A stretch of 64,000 nt of DNA from Prosopocoilus inquinatus (taxonomy: Eukaryota > Arthropoda > Insecta > Coleoptera > Lucanidae): positions 51,318,707 to 51,382,706 of the forward strand of contig CM069874.1 in assembly GCA_036172665.1 (NCBI GenBank). The letters are read 5' to 3'. The notes below the pieces were generated by a model. The model was given only the letters and a program-made list of their open reading frames with translations. It did no database searches and was not told the DNA's origin. The first letter of the stretch is position 1; each line of letters starts with the position of its first letter. Below, in pieces: positions 23,221 through 37,300 of this stretch. A program made the position numbers and the translations under genes.

Positions 23221-24760
23221 AAAATTGTAAAATAGATTGTTACGTCAATTCCTGGGCTTCAATTTTCCTAACTAGTAGGGTTCCCGTCATGCATTTGGGC
23301 TCTGCATGTTGCTGCTCGCAACGGACCCGGTGGTGGAATTTTCGAGATGGACAATTCTCTACGTCACGATAGAGAATGGACATTATTTACACGTCGTTTA
23401 ACGAAGTGAGATTGGGAGATTGTTTTTAAAGTGATTAATTGTTGGAATTGGTGACCCGACCGTCTTCGGCGGATTTTCTCGCTTCATTGTCAGCCCGCTG
23501 TTTGTGGGACCGCTTGCTACGGGATTTTCCGACGTGGGAATTTACGTTCTTAGGCTTGCTTTTTTCCCCAAGTAGGGTAGGTATCATCTTGTTTATTCAT
23601 CGTGTTCCTGTCTGTTTTTCACGGGCGTATATTGTTCGCGATTGTAATGCGTTGTTAATTCCCTTTTTAGTGGCTGGTACGTGGGCAGTTAATCTTTTAA
23701 TCTTACTCGCCGGCAGTATGGCGCCTGGTGCGTGCCCTTGTTTCGCCTGGAGCAACGTGTACGTGCTCCATTAATCATGTGCCTTCGTTGGAAAGATTTA
23801 AGAAGTCTGAGCTGTCTCCGGTTTGAGTTAGCAGCCACGTTTTCATTTCGTCCTGGAAGGATTCTAAAGTAAGATTTTCCTTTTTATTTTATCCGTCCGC
23901 GGAGTTCGCGTGACGTCATCGTTCGTTCTACCATTAGCGTAGATTTGGGGGTTGTGCTGCAGGAGGCTTCGCCACGAATTCGGCGAGGAGACACGTGCTA
24001 TTGTTGAGCAACGTGGCTAGGGGAATTTTTCTTGGGGATCACGTCACCTTATTTAGATTACGTTTGTAATTTACCTATTTTGTTTTTCCTTTTGCAATTT
24101 TATTTTTACTTTGCATAGTATTTGTTGTTTGATTTTTGGTTCCTTCTGAGCGTGGATTCAAATTTTGATGGATCATTTGATGTTTACTTTTGGAAGCATA
24201 AACGAGAGTACTCACGTCAATGCGGATTTTACCCTCGGTTTGGGCCTTGTTGCTTGGAATTTTCTTAATTTTAACCCGTTCGATCACCCCACTAGGAGAT
24301 TTGTGTTTGATTGAGTTTAACCAAATAAGCGGTTTGTTTTTGGGCCGAAGTAGAATTGCACAACCGCATTGGTTGGGACACATACCTGCGGGTAGGGATT
24401 TCCAAAACAGGGGTTTCCTTTGTTTTTGTGTTCCCTATCGATCTCTAATTTGGGGTATACCAGCGCCGAAGCGAGTCATGAAGAGTTGCATTTTTCGGAG
24501 ACAAACAGGGATATATTTTTCCAGCCGAGTATCACTGAAGACTTTTGGGTTATGTAACCACCGCTGGGTGGCGACCTTAATCGTAACGCCATTTGAAATT
24601 TCAAACGCCGTCTCCACTGAGTGGGCATTGTTAGGCAGCTCTTCTCACCATCGTAGTCTCCGAGGGTACGACCGACCTTACTTTCGGTGGCACCGTAGGT
24701 TACGGTTGGCGTAGGCCCATTCTTTTCCTTCCTCTTGCGGTGACGTATGAAATTGTCACG
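23221..24760 (+). mobile_element. Diverged LTR-like remnant B
   Basis: GC-richer block between the convergent genes. About 24400-24720 is antiparallel to remnant A. TTGGTGACCC at about 23449 resembles a BEL-type primer-binding start, but no LTR boundary is clear. Open frames here have no recognisable product. Confidence 0.35.
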
Positions 24761-25068
24761 ATTAATTCCTCATGTTATGTAGGGTTAAAAATAAGACGTT
24801 TAGAACTTGGATAATAATCAGGCGAATTTTTTTTTTCAATAATAAATTGTGCTAATTAATATATTGGCATGCTGAATCTGAATAAACACATAAGTCAAGT
24901 AAATAAATATATTTATTTGAACTGAATTAGTACGTAATTCTAATGTGTCAAAACTTATGACTTAGGACTCATAAGTGGATAAAAGTATGTTTATAAAAAA
25001 ATGCACGTGAGCATGTTTTGCGCTGATCAGAATGAAATAACAGAAGAACAGGCGTAACATTGAATATA

Positions 25069-25074
25069 TTTAAT
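25069..25074 (-). terminator. Polyadenylation signal of the CFAP119-like gene
   Basis: ATTAAA on the minus strand about 40 bp after the stop codon. Confidence 0.45.
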
Positions 25075-25111
25075 CATGGTTTAAGGCCGAACATAAAATT
25101 TGTACGTTACT

Positions 25112-25363
25112 TCATTTCTTCTTCTTCTTCTTCGATTTCTTTCCTTTGCCTTTCTTTTTCTTGCCTTTTTTATCTTTTTTACCTTTTTTGTCTTTTTTAC
25201 CCAACTTAACTTCGGGCTCTAGCTCATAATTTAATTCGAATCCGAAATTGGGCAAAGTTAGCAGCCGTGTTAACGGTAAGTGACGTAAATATAAAGAGCA
25301 GAAATGTAACGTGATTTGTTTGCATTCGTCCATGCTAAATATTTTCATATTGGTGGGTGGAAA
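25112..25363 (-). CDS. CFAP119-like gene, terminal exon with lysine-rich tail
   Basis: Acceptor TTTTCTTTTCAG, then 83 codons and a stop. The last third is (K,G,D)-rich, with repeats of GKKDKK followed by poly-Lys; on the plus strand this appears as a CTT/TTC microsatellite-like run, which makes its length prone to variation. Confidence 0.8.
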   Translation of the reverse strand, partial: FPPTNMKIFSMDECKQITLHFCSLYLRHLPLTRLLTLPNFGFELNYELEPEVKLGKKDKKGKKDKKGKKKKGKGKKSKKKKKK

Positions 25364-28300
25364 CTGAAAAGAAAATTAACAAAACTCTAAAATATAGATG
25401 TCTAAGGAAGTAGTTTTTTTTTAATTATTGATTTCTCAGAATGTACTATCTTTATAAAATTTTTAGCTTTATCCAGCACACACACAAAAAAAATTAAGAT
25501 CATAAAAGTTGCTACCACCTAATTGAATTTACTTTAGCTCCTGAATAATTAATAAGATTAATAAGAACGGCAGAAGTTAGCGCTGAGAAACACAATTCAG
25601 CTGTCCCGAGCCAGTACTCAGTTGAAAATGGGCGGGGTCAAAAAGGTCCAGGGCTTCAGGAGAACAACTCCCCAGCTGATACCGCCCACTGTGGAACCCG
25701 TCCTCCAAGGGTCGCAGCGTGCGCTAAAATTTCGAAACCTTTCGCTCGTGCGTGCAAAATAATTGGTTTGTTTCGTCGCCACAAAACAACAGTACGTACT
25801 TAAATACAGTATGTGAAACGATAACTTGTTATTTACAAACAAAACGTAACTATATACAGATTACTCAATACGATAAATGACACTGATGCACTCACAAGTG
25901 CTTAAATAACTGAGTAATAAGTGGATTGCATTAACCAAATAACAATATTAATCGATACGTCATAGTTTTGTGGTCCGAAAGTTGGTTGTACTATATCTTA
26001 TTGTCAAACACCTGTCGGTTTTGGTGTCAGACGGCGAAGCGACCTCTCGTGGTGGTTCGTTGAGCTGCCGTTGCGTTGCGTGGAACGATGACCTAAGACG
26101 CTTTGTTGTAGGGCGTCGCACAGTGGTCCAGAATGGAATTTTAGCGCGACAAAATTATATGTTTATATCTAAGTTTCCAAAATGTTGAAAATAACAAAAC
26201 AGTATCTTTTTAACTACATTCTCTATAGAAATCGTATGATAGTATCACAATACAATTACTTCTATAAGGATCTTTAGAGCGATTATGTACCTTACAAGAA
26301 AACCTAAATTTCTCTGCAGGGTGTTAATAAAAAACCTGTACAACGTTTGGCAGGTGATAGTAGAGATAAAGACAAGAAAACAATTCCAATAAACCCATGT
26401 TCAATAATCATTACAGGTGTCTAAAAATTTTATTTTTTAAGTAAAATTCTGTATCGATAAATTAAATAAAAAGTTGAATTCTCCGACATAGCGCAGATCG
26501 TCGTACGACTTCCGGTTCACCAGAAATGACATCAACTTTCTTAGTTTAAATGTAACGGCCTGTATATTTTTACATATTTGAAATTGCAGATCATTGTGAA
26601 TCCGAATATGTATCACTTTGGTTTTCATGACAACGAAAATTTTTTTTTTTTTTTAATTTCCAAAGCTATAAATCATGTATTTTCGTTCTAATGCGAACAA
26701 ATAAATCGAGGAAGCCACTCCTTTGATTGCATTTTGTTATTTAACAAAAATTATTATATATTAAATTTATTTAATTTATCGATCCCGAATTTTACGTAAA
26801 TGTAAAAATTCTAGAAAGTGAACACATAACGTGGATATCTGTATTGAGTAATGGACATGGGTTTATTAGAATTTTTTTCTTGTTTTGATCTCTACTGTCA
26901 CCTGTCAAACGTTGTCTAAGTTTTTTTTATTAACACCCTATAGAAAAATTTAGGTTTTCTTGTGAGGTAATATAATCGCCCTAAAATTAGGTAAAAATCC
27001 TCAGAAACCTGCACTGCTATTAAAAAGAAAGAAGTGCAAAAGAGTTTGTAAAAACGCATTAAAATGATAATAATAAGATTTTCATATTTGTTCTATTGCA
27101 GTCAATAGAAGTGATCTAATAGTTCGGAGTCTTTTTTATTTTTAAATTCTGTTTTCATTTTTACTTACATGTGGTATAGGTATTATGCCCGCCAAAAAAA
27201 TCTGGGACATGCAATATGTCCTACTGTAAATATAACGACGTGTTTTTACATTACCATAGAAACAAGTTCCAAATAACAAGCTAAATGGCTTAAAGCTGCA
27301 TTCAAACTAATAAAATAAGTCAAAAATGCATGCAGAGAGTTGTCCCAGATTTTTTTGGCGGCTATAGTACATGATTTAAAATTAGTTACAATTGAATTGT
27401 TTCGTATGAGACAGCCAATAGCATATCATGTACATTATAGTTTATTTCGATTGGCCTTTAAGAGTAAAAAATGTTTCCACACTAGATGTTTATCAAAATT
27501 TGGTATATAAATTTTATATTATACGAAACACCCTGTGCAATTGTAACTAATTTTTAAATCATGCATATATGTATATCACACGCAAGTAATAGCAAAAACA
27601 TATTTTAAAAATCTGCATTAACAAAGACATTATCTATGGAATACGGTGTATTGGCTCACCCTGTATATGCACTAAAAAGTAATTAAATAAAAACTATTAA
27701 TTTAGTTTATTAACATAAAATATGAATTGTTTTGAAAAATCTTTAATTGATCAAGGAATTTGAATTATTTCACTAAAATCATATTATTCACATATTTTTG
27801 CTAATACCGCATTATTTTAAATTCTAATCCTTTTTAAGGAAGTCTGAAAAAGTTTGTTTTTCTAGAGATTTCTAGGCAAATAGAATTCTATAAAATATGT
27901 CTTTCCTCTTGTCAACTCAATCCATGGACACACTGTTTAAGACATTCTCATATTTGCTCATATTCAGAGCCAAATCAAAATTATTTTAAAATAAACTACT
28001 AACTACAATTACATAACTCGCAAAAACATCTCATTTGATCTCTCTTTTAGTTTTTGTCTTTGAAAGTTTAAAATGCAGATATTTAATATACTTTTATTTG
28101 AATTAAAAAAAATATATAAATAAACCTTCAGATCCGATTGATCATAAATGGAATTATATAAGAAAGAGTAAAGTAACAGGATCTCACCAAACTTACCCAA
28201 TAAAACCTTCTAAAATATTGTCAGACTTATGTTTAACTTATTACATTTTCAATCACTTTTGATACCTGAAATGTTCGTGCGTGATTTGATAGCGCTACAG

Positions 28301-31300
28301 AAGCGTAAATACAAGAAAAGGTTGCGGAACAAATAAAACAAACATCGAAGAACATTAATAAAAATATTTTTTTATTTTGATGTTTAGTCAAATGTTTCAA
28401 TTTTTTTCATTTTGTCGCCCCATTCTGGACCACTGTGCGTCGTCTCTCAAATGTCCTCAAAATAGGATAGCAAGCGGAAAAGTATTGTCGAAAGATAGAA
28501 GATTCGAATAACGATTCCGGGGAGGAACTAAATACGCGAATTTCTCTGTGGGAACAAAGAAATCTAATATGAGCTTGGGTCGTTGGAATGGCGTCACCTA
28601 AATACCTGCCTATTTACCGCAGAAACGGAAAATTTGCTTAGAATAACCTGTTTATAACAACTCCACAAGTTCACGAAGCACAAATAGTACCAGCTATCAC
28701 TGTAGCTGATTCGAATTTTGCGTTATAAGTAATAACAATTCACGGAAGTGTGTACACCTGTCTGTACCGCGTGCTGGCGTAATCTAATCTATTGCCAATC
28801 GGCGATAGAGCAACAGGTTGAAAATAAATTTTCTCACGAACACAATTTCGGCCAATCAGATTACAATTACAGATAACGTGACTTCCAGACCCAATAATAA
28901 TAATATCAACGCACCTAAACCGAAAACGAACAGTGTAGCAATGGTCAACAACTAAAACGTACCACACATGAATATTCAGGGAAATAAACTGTAACAAAGT
29001 TAACAAGATAAGCGGAAACCTTAACGAAAACACCAGAGCGTTGTTTGCACACCTTAAAGTTGAACGTGTTTATGCCCCTTTTTTAAATTCATAACGGGAT
29101 TAAACCAGAATTTACGAAAACATGATTTTAAAATCAAAATAACTACTAGCGGATCCGCCATTGGTATATAAACAGTGAATCAGTTACGAAACCTAGCGTA
29201 ATAACCAACGCGCGGACGAAAATCTACCGTGAGTTATCGCTCACGGTGTAGCGTCGAGTCATAAACGGTGCGAGGCGATGACTACTGAAGTGGTCGACTT
29301 GACGACCTTTTGATAACGGCAAATCGCCAGATTGCAGTGGCAGGTGGCAAAATGAACCTAATAATAGGTCACGCTGTCCCGTTGTATGCCTAACTTGCCT
29401 GCCTGCCTGCCCGCTTTAATTCGACTGCACTGAACACGGAAATTTTCGTCCGCGTTTTGGTAATAAACGAACCTGGCATTAACCGCTCAAAACATCAGTA
29501 TTCTGATGAAGTCTGCTTAAATCTGCAGTCGCGATAAAATTGAAATCTCCCACCTGACTGTTGTGTGAAGACGCCAGTCAAAAACCGGTTCGAATGGCTA
29601 TCTCGAAGAGGTCGGTATCAAAGGCCTGCTTGAAGAAAACCGGTGCGGAACCTTAGGCTACCAAACATGTCGTTCTACTTAAATTAATGCTTAAACCAGA
29701 ATGTAAACGCCAACCAATACGTAAACCAACACGTAAATTCAAAATGGAAAGCCGATACACAAAACTTAAAGTCTGTCCGTATTTACGAGGACAAGCTGGG
29801 ACAAGCCACCAGGAGCTTTTGATCCACCAGGGCTCAGCATCAACATCCGACTGAAGTCGTAGTGGAAGTGCAACCGGCTTCTCCGATACCCTTGCCGATA
29901 ACGTTACGCTACAATGTCTTATCCGCCACTGGATATAGGCATCTTTGGGGCCGAGGTACCCATACAAAATACCACTGTGCCCTGGGGATATTACACGACG
30001 ACCGAACGCTACATGCTCGCAACAAATTAATAAAGCCAAACTATGCCCCGAAGTACGGAAGAGTCAAAACAAATCAAAACCTACGTGACATAAACTAAAA
30101 CCAAGCCAGGAAAAGCTGATGTCAATGGGACCCAATGGCGGTAAATATCAAGTGCGAAAATAATTTATATCTCCGTCGAAATAACAAGCATTTCGCAGGT
30201 AACAAGATTAAAAATACCGACTCGACGTCGAGTTTTACAACCAGTCCTTACGAAGTTAAAATAAACATAATTGAAGTTTGTTCTTGTCCGATGAAAATAG
30301 TAAGTACAAAGTTTTTTTAATCTCAAACCGAGTGTGTTTCCCTTCATTTTTCTGTCCGGTTTGAGATTAAAAAAACTTTGTACTTAAAATAAACAATTTA
30401 ATTCCCACGAAATATTGTGAAACGCACTTGTAGACGATTGAAAGATGATTGCAAGATGATTGCGAAACTAACGCAAAAAACACAGATCCCCGGCAATTGT
30501 AATGCCGAAACAGCGAAATCGTGAAAGGATTTATTGCGGGAGTATCGTCAGAATGTTTAACAAAATCGTCTGCGAATTGCACCACAACATAGACCGAAGA
30601 CGTTTGAAAGCAATTAGCGTTGTAAAATGCACATTTGTGCTACGACGGATATTGCAACGAAAAGATATTTCAGTGTAATAAAGAAAGGCGAAGAAAATAC
30701 CTTCACACAATACCTATGTCGCCATCCGATTATTGCGGCACAAAACTCGGCCATACAAGATAACTCGGAACGCGGTTTTTAAATCTAACAACCACTCGGC
30801 AATTCGTGTTCCTTATAGCAATTCAGAGGAGATGACTGTGACGTACCGTTGTTTTAAATGCTTGCCGCTAATAGTTCAGAAATTCAGAAGGGTGAAGGAG
30901 TGTCGTTTTTATTGAGCACGATATTTTAGGATTTTCATGGGTATTGAATAAAGTACGAATGTTATAAACAGCGAAAAAATTTCAGGTCACTTATAGCGTT
31001 TTCCAGTGACTATACCAAGTGTATCTTCATCTTATTTTAACCTCATATAGTAATAAGAGATGAATTGTGCATCAGTGTAGTCATTAGAAAACTCTATTAG
31101 TGTAGGACGCCGAATGTATACTACTGTCGAAAAATTTTAAGACGAAAAGCAGTAAATCTGTTGGAATTTGAACCTTATTGAAATAGCCCGTCTGAATTTA
31201 GAACCTTTTGCATTCTAGCCTCCCCGTTTCTCTTTCCCTCTCTTGACCAGGGGATGAGCAGGGTCATAAAATTCATTCACGAGAGCAGGTAATTACTAGC

Positions 31301-34300
31301 GAACTAATTATATTTTAGTATTGAACAATTTCTTGTGTCGGAAAGTTTTGTTTAATTTCGTTGTGAAATGGAACGCAGAACACATACTACCGAAAGAGAT
31401 AATCATTCCATTGTATGTATATTGTCATAGGACCAGCGATACCTGTTATTATTACTGGAAATCGTAACCAATATTTATTTATTAGGCTTGCCACCGGCCG
31501 TACCATAAAAGCAGGTCAGCCGGCTAAATGTTGTTATGGTTCATAATTGCAAAGCACGGATATTCGTACGGCCAGGGGTATTTCATTTCGTCTTAAAACT
31601 TTTCGACACTACCGTACTATTTACTCCTGTCACCTTTCCGCGACTCCGAAGCATCGAATTGTTATTGAGTGGGAGAGCAAGGAGCGTAATGGAGGCGTTC
31701 GTACTTCACAGAAATTATTATGGGCGAGGGCGATATAGTCCGAGTATTAAATTTTCGTACCTTTCGCGGAAAAGAAGTGGCTCGAATTCTTTTCCCTGGT
31801 TATAAAGAATAACATTTTCTGAGAAATCAGTAATAAAAGTTTTCCGTTTATTGTTCTTGAACACGTTGGATACTGCACAGCAAATGAAGTGGGCTAAAGA
31901 ACTTCAAAAGAAAGTCTGATAGCATGTGTAGAATACTGCTGGAAAATTAATCTAAAAGAATTTAGGGATCAATCAGAGGAGACTTAAGGGAATAATAAAA
32001 TAATATGCTTCAACAGTTTATCCAAAATTTATTACATGCTTAAGTATACCTAAACTAGACTCTCAAAACCTGAATACATTCTTGAGTCCTTGCACGTCTC
32101 AGTTTGTTTTTCTGTTTGTGCTCTTGACTTTTGATAAATTCTCAATTTAAATTAAAATAATAAATCTTTTTTAATTACAATATTATTATTATTATTATGT
32201 CGCTATTTTATCTGTTCATCAGTCACAATCAAGAACGATTTGCACAAAATTTTTCTAAAAACTTTCATTATGCTTTGACAGCAAGCATGGCCTCCTTGCA
32301 TGGGGGACTTATTAGGAGCAAATCCCGCTTCAATTTGTCTATCCTACTGCAATGTCAGGTCAAAAAGCGATTGTAGGATGTCGCTGTTTTATCTGTACAA
32401 CATTAACATTTGCTGAGCAGTATTACGATCCGAACAAGCATTTGAAGCCCCGGAAAATATGCGAACTGAAAATATTCAAACTACCTTATTCACAAGCAGT
32501 ACCTCCAGGCACATCTATCCATGGCTTCAAATCGAAAAATTCAAAGTACAAAATTGAAGGTCGAAACTTACAAGAAGACAGTGGTGGGTCAAGAAGTTTT
32601 TGAAATGCCTGTAGATGTCTTCGGCACAGATGTACAAGTGGGCAGTGAAATGCTTGTGAGTCAAGTAATACATTGATAATAAGGCTCCGGTCTGTTCCAA
32701 ATTAAATTCCATTTTGTTGCAAAACAGTGTTGCGTTTAGCATGAATTCAATCAGTATTAATCTACCAGCACCTTTTGGTTTAGACCCTATTTTGGTATCT
32801 GTAATATAATAATTATGTATAAATTTAACCGTCGCATCAGTTAATATCCTTGGAAACCTTTGTGCCGATAATGGTTTCCTAGGACTGTTAAATTTTTCAG
32901 AAGGTGGTAAGATCGGGCCTTAGGCCTGATCTTCCTGACAAATTTAACTGGCGGTTAGTATCCTTGGAAACCTTTGTCGACATAATTTTTTCCAAGGATA
33001 CTAACTAGCAGTTAAATTTATCAGGAGGTGGTAAGATCGGGCCTTAATCGTATAAAAAATCAATATGGCGTCCATTAAAAATAATAAAGTTGCTATCAGT
33101 ATGTTGAAAGCCGCCATCTTGAATTTTATGTTGACTTAGCTATTGAACTTAGATGTATTTTATCAAGCTTAGTAACTTGTATGAAACTTTTTTTTCATAT
33201 TTTTTATAATTACGAAATTATTAGACGTTAAAGAAAATAGCGATTTTCAGTTTTTCTGCGATAACATCTGAATTTTCAAATATTCTCTATGGCGTCTGAA
33301 TCAGCGCATAAAACTGCAAAACATTGGCCATTTAACCAAATCTCTATCTTCACTAATAAGAAAGTTACCCGTTGCAGCCTACTCAATCTGAGACATACTG
33401 TATGTTGAAACTGCAGTATACAGGGCGTTTGGAAATTGCTAGTATAAAAAAAAACTGTGATATCTGGAAGTCCTAAGAAACCCAAGAAACCCATTTTTTT
33501 CCATAAAATAAAACCATGTCCGTCAGCTCATTATTTCATCTTAACTCAGTGGCGCACCAACAATTTTGGCTAAATTTTTAGTAATTTTTATCTCGACAAC
33601 TAAAGGATTTTTATTAGAATTTTTTTTGCCGATGATTTCAACTCACCACCATCAACTATCATTTTTTTTTTGTACTAGCAACTATCAATTACCAAACACC
33701 AGAGGCGGTCTTAATAGTTGCGACGCCCCGGGCGAGAAATGTTTGCGTTGTCCTTAGGGTAGTGTTACCGTTCAATTTCTGCCCGACCCCGAATCATCCT
33801 GTATATTGCTTCCCGTGAAATATTTTCGCAGACCGCCCGGCGAACTCTTTGCGTTTCGCCGATTTGCTTTCAAAGTAATTCCCCATTGCTATGAGTTTTT
33901 CTGTAAAAATTAGGATAAGGAAAATTTGGGTTTTGAAAGTTAATTCTTCGGTCGAATAGATTCTTTATTTAGCATTTTAGTTTTACGCATTATTGCACCA
34001 TATTGTGAAATCAGCGTTTCCGTTCCCACGAAAGTTGTTTAGAAATTGAACCCCGGTATTTGAGCCCATTGGTCCTCGTTGACGTAAGATTCTGTAGCGG
34101 TTGGTGGTTGCATTTCACCTCTTCTTTTCTCTTACCCCGTCTCTTTTCCACCCGCCCGCGCGGAGCGATTTCAGAACGCAATTCAGACTGCTTCTCTCGA
34201 CGTAACAACACGTCTCGCGTTGGTGTGTTTTTTGTGTGTGTTTTCGCTCAAAATTTGTGTTGGGGAATTCATCTACAGTTGTATTGCTGAATTAATTCGT

Positions 34301-37300
34301 TGAGCCGAGAGAATATTAAACGTTTGTATTGTCTACGCCTGTCCCCCCCCCCCAGGTTGCTCTGTGAACAGGTGAGTCCACTCGTTGATATTATGATTCG
34401 CTTCGAATGTTTCTATCGTGTATCTTTCTTCCTTACAGGCTTTAACTGTGGCTTTAGAGGTACCTTTAACTTTACCTTTCGTTGTAACTTTACCTCCGCC
34501 TCTTATTCTTTACGAATACGCTGTATTCGTTGACGGCCCGTTTGCCGTAACTTCACGGTCCCGTGGGCACTGACCTGCCTTTCTTGGAGCTTCTTGCTTC
34601 GCCGCTGCAGACGCGGGGACTTCGGGCTCGGCGCCTACTCCCGTCGACCTGAATTAGAGTTCCTCGGACTCGGATACATTCCAAGCGGCGACGTGCCCCA
34701 GTTCTCTTCCCTTCTCCGCCGGACAACACGTCGATTGACGCCTCCGTGCGACGCTGCCACGACGCCCACAAATGGGACAAAGTTTGCTTTAAGGTTTTGG
34801 CACATTACAGCGCAGCGAAGAGCGGCAACTTTTTTTTAGCTGTACTTGGATACGTTGGGTAGCTTCGCCGCGCTTCGCATAAGTGTGCGCACTCTCATAA
34901 GAATACAACAGAAGAAATTTTCGGCGCCGCGGTTCACCGCGCTATGTGTGCGATAACCCTAACTTTTATTAATATTTTTTTATTTACTGATTCCGGAAAG
35001 GCGTGTGTACATGCGGTACACGATAATTCAATTTTAATTTGCCTTATTGACACTTTTTTGCGTAACGCTCTAGTTACATTCTTTATCGCTTTAAAACAGA
35101 GTCGATGTTTGTGTCATATAATGTTAACTTTATTGTCTCTGTGGCGTCTGTTATAAGCTTGATTATATTTGAATATCATATTTATTTTTTTGTTGTTGTG
35201 TTTGTTTTGTATAAGACGCATTTGCGCTCTCATTTTTGAATTGGTTATTTGTGTTTAATTATATTTTGTGACTGTTTCATTGTTACTAAATAAAACTTAT
35301 ATTGCTAGTATCCTGGATGAGTCGCGTTTTTCTTAATTTTTCCCCGCGGTTCCCCATAGCCAAAAAGAAATTAAGTGGCGCCTTTTTCTTTGTTGTAGTT
35401 GTTTGATAGTAAAGATTTAGTATAAACCCACCCTATCCCACTGGGGCTGGCCGGCGACGCCGAACTGTTTGTCACGGCGATCACTTGTTGATACCTGAAC
35501 AGGTAGGTAGCAGTAGGGGAAAAAGTTTGTCTTCTTTCATATGTTCCAATTTTTAGAATATGTTGTTATTCGAAAGTGTGAAATGAAAATGTTACTATGA
35601 AAACAAAGAAGTAAAACTGTGAATGACTTAGAAAGAAAAAAGTAATATAAAATAGAAATATACAAGAAAAGGAAAAAACAGACGACAAATTGATATTCAA
35701 AATAAAAATAAAATATCGTCAAATCTAATAAAACAAAAATAAAAGACAATCGTGAATGATGATAGGTCTAAGATGAAAATATGTAAACCTAAGAATAAGT
35801 CAAATCGATATAAATATTGACAACCAAAAATTTAATTTGTAAATATTAAAGATTAAAATTGAGTAAATGAAAAAAATAAAAATAAAATAAAAAAATTAAA
35901 AATCATATCAAATAAAGTCAAACGGAAGATAAAACAAAAAACGAAACATGAGAGACGAAAATAAAAATCATACAAGGTGAGTTTCTTTCGATGTTTGGCA
36001 TGGGAATCTTGAAAACTAGCAGAGCTAAAGAGACGGTTAAATGGGGAAAGATTTCTAGTTTTAGAAGGTCAGTTTAATGCAGCTTTTGTTTCTTACTTAA
36101 AGTTCAAGGCTAGCTAGATATTTTGAAATTTTATAATTTCATTAAATGCAGATAGCTCGGTTATTCTTGATTTTAGAGAGAAGTTGTAAAGACGAAAGTT
36201 GTACAGAATCATGTTGTTAATTAAATAGTCCAACTAAATTTTCCATGTAATTTTCCATTTTTGAGTTATGACGTAAACATCGTTTTTTTCTAATTGAAAC
36301 TCTAGTAGACCGGGATTGAAAACAAATGGATTTTTTTTTACCTTTCCAATGATGTATCATTCGACATATTTATTAAAAAAAAACGACCGAGTCTCGGCAG
36401 TTTCCATTTAAAAAAACGATGTTTATGTCATAATTCAGAAATGGGATCGCAAAAAAGGACGATCAATGGAAAGAATTAAAATGTATAATAAGTTGGAATC
36501 GAGCAAATTAAAAAAAAAACACAGAAACAAAAGACTGATAATCAATTAATAAAATCAAATCACATAAAAGAGAAAATAAAAATGGCGATCGATCGAAGGG
36601 ATTAAAATGTAAAATGAACTCAAATCGAATAAATTAAAAGAAAAGTAAAAAAAGGACGATCGACAGAAAGGATTAAAATGTAATATAAACTCAAATCGAA
36701 TAAATTAAGGGAAAAACAAAAACAAAAGATCGAACTTAATATAAAAACCCCGAATTTTATTATTCTATCTTAAGAAATAAAGAAGATATCCGAGATTCTG
36801 GAAAACGAGAATTTTCAGTTTTTTGAAAATATTTTAGGAACGAATAAAGATAGAAAAGATTTTTTTTAAATATTTTATTAGACTTCAAAACAGCGCAACT
36901 TTTTTGTAATCTAACCATCTTTGTATCTCTTATAGTTTAGTGATCCCTATAGTGACCCTTTAATTAGTTGTAATCCTGTATAGCAGATGACACGAGGCCC
37001 CTGAAAACGTGAAACCCCGGGAAGTTACCCTTTTGGCCCGTTTCTAAGACTGCCACTGCCAAACCCCTTGTATAACTGCAGTTGAAAGCAAGAAAAGTAG
37101 ACAAACTACAGTTTCCAGTAATTATTTTTTCTCAAAATGCCATAGATTCATGGACGAATTCACAGATTTTACCAAAGTTTTAAACAAATAAAATAGCGAC
37201 ATCTTACGATCGCTTTTTGACCTGACATTGCAGTAGGATAACAAATTGAAGCGGATTTGCTACATAATGAGCTACCCCATGCAAGGCGGCCATGCTTGCT

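Larger units (their letters stand above)
26119..28437. mobile_element. Transib-like non-autonomous element, 2.3 kb
   Basis: Both ends begin CACAGTGGTCCAGAATGG (18 bp, perfect, inverted), flanked by 5-bp CGTCG duplications at 26114-26118 and 28438-28442. Transib elements have CAC-RGTG-type ends and GC-rich 5-bp duplications. On the left, heptamer CACAGTG, a 23-base spacer and ACAAAATTA follow; on the right, CACAGTG, 15 bases and ACAAAATGA. No transposase frame remains; the inside is filled by other repeats. Confidence 0.75.

Noticed and set aside
23449..23465. BEL-type primer-binding site (TTGGTGACCC)
   Set aside because: Only a short match, and no LTR end (CA) directly precedes it; kept as a remark only.
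23439..24714. Two plus-strand frames (111 and 164 codons) between convergent genes
   Set aside because: Part of it aligns antiparallel to another repeat copy at 14030-14420; no protein family recognised, so it is repeat sequence rather than a gene.
25115..25200. CTT microsatellite
   Set aside because: It is the coding lysine tail of the CFAP119-like gene read on the other strand.
29653..30039. 128-codon minus-strand frame
   Set aside because: It lies in a GC-richer repeat-like block, with open frames on the opposite strand as well and no recognisable domain.
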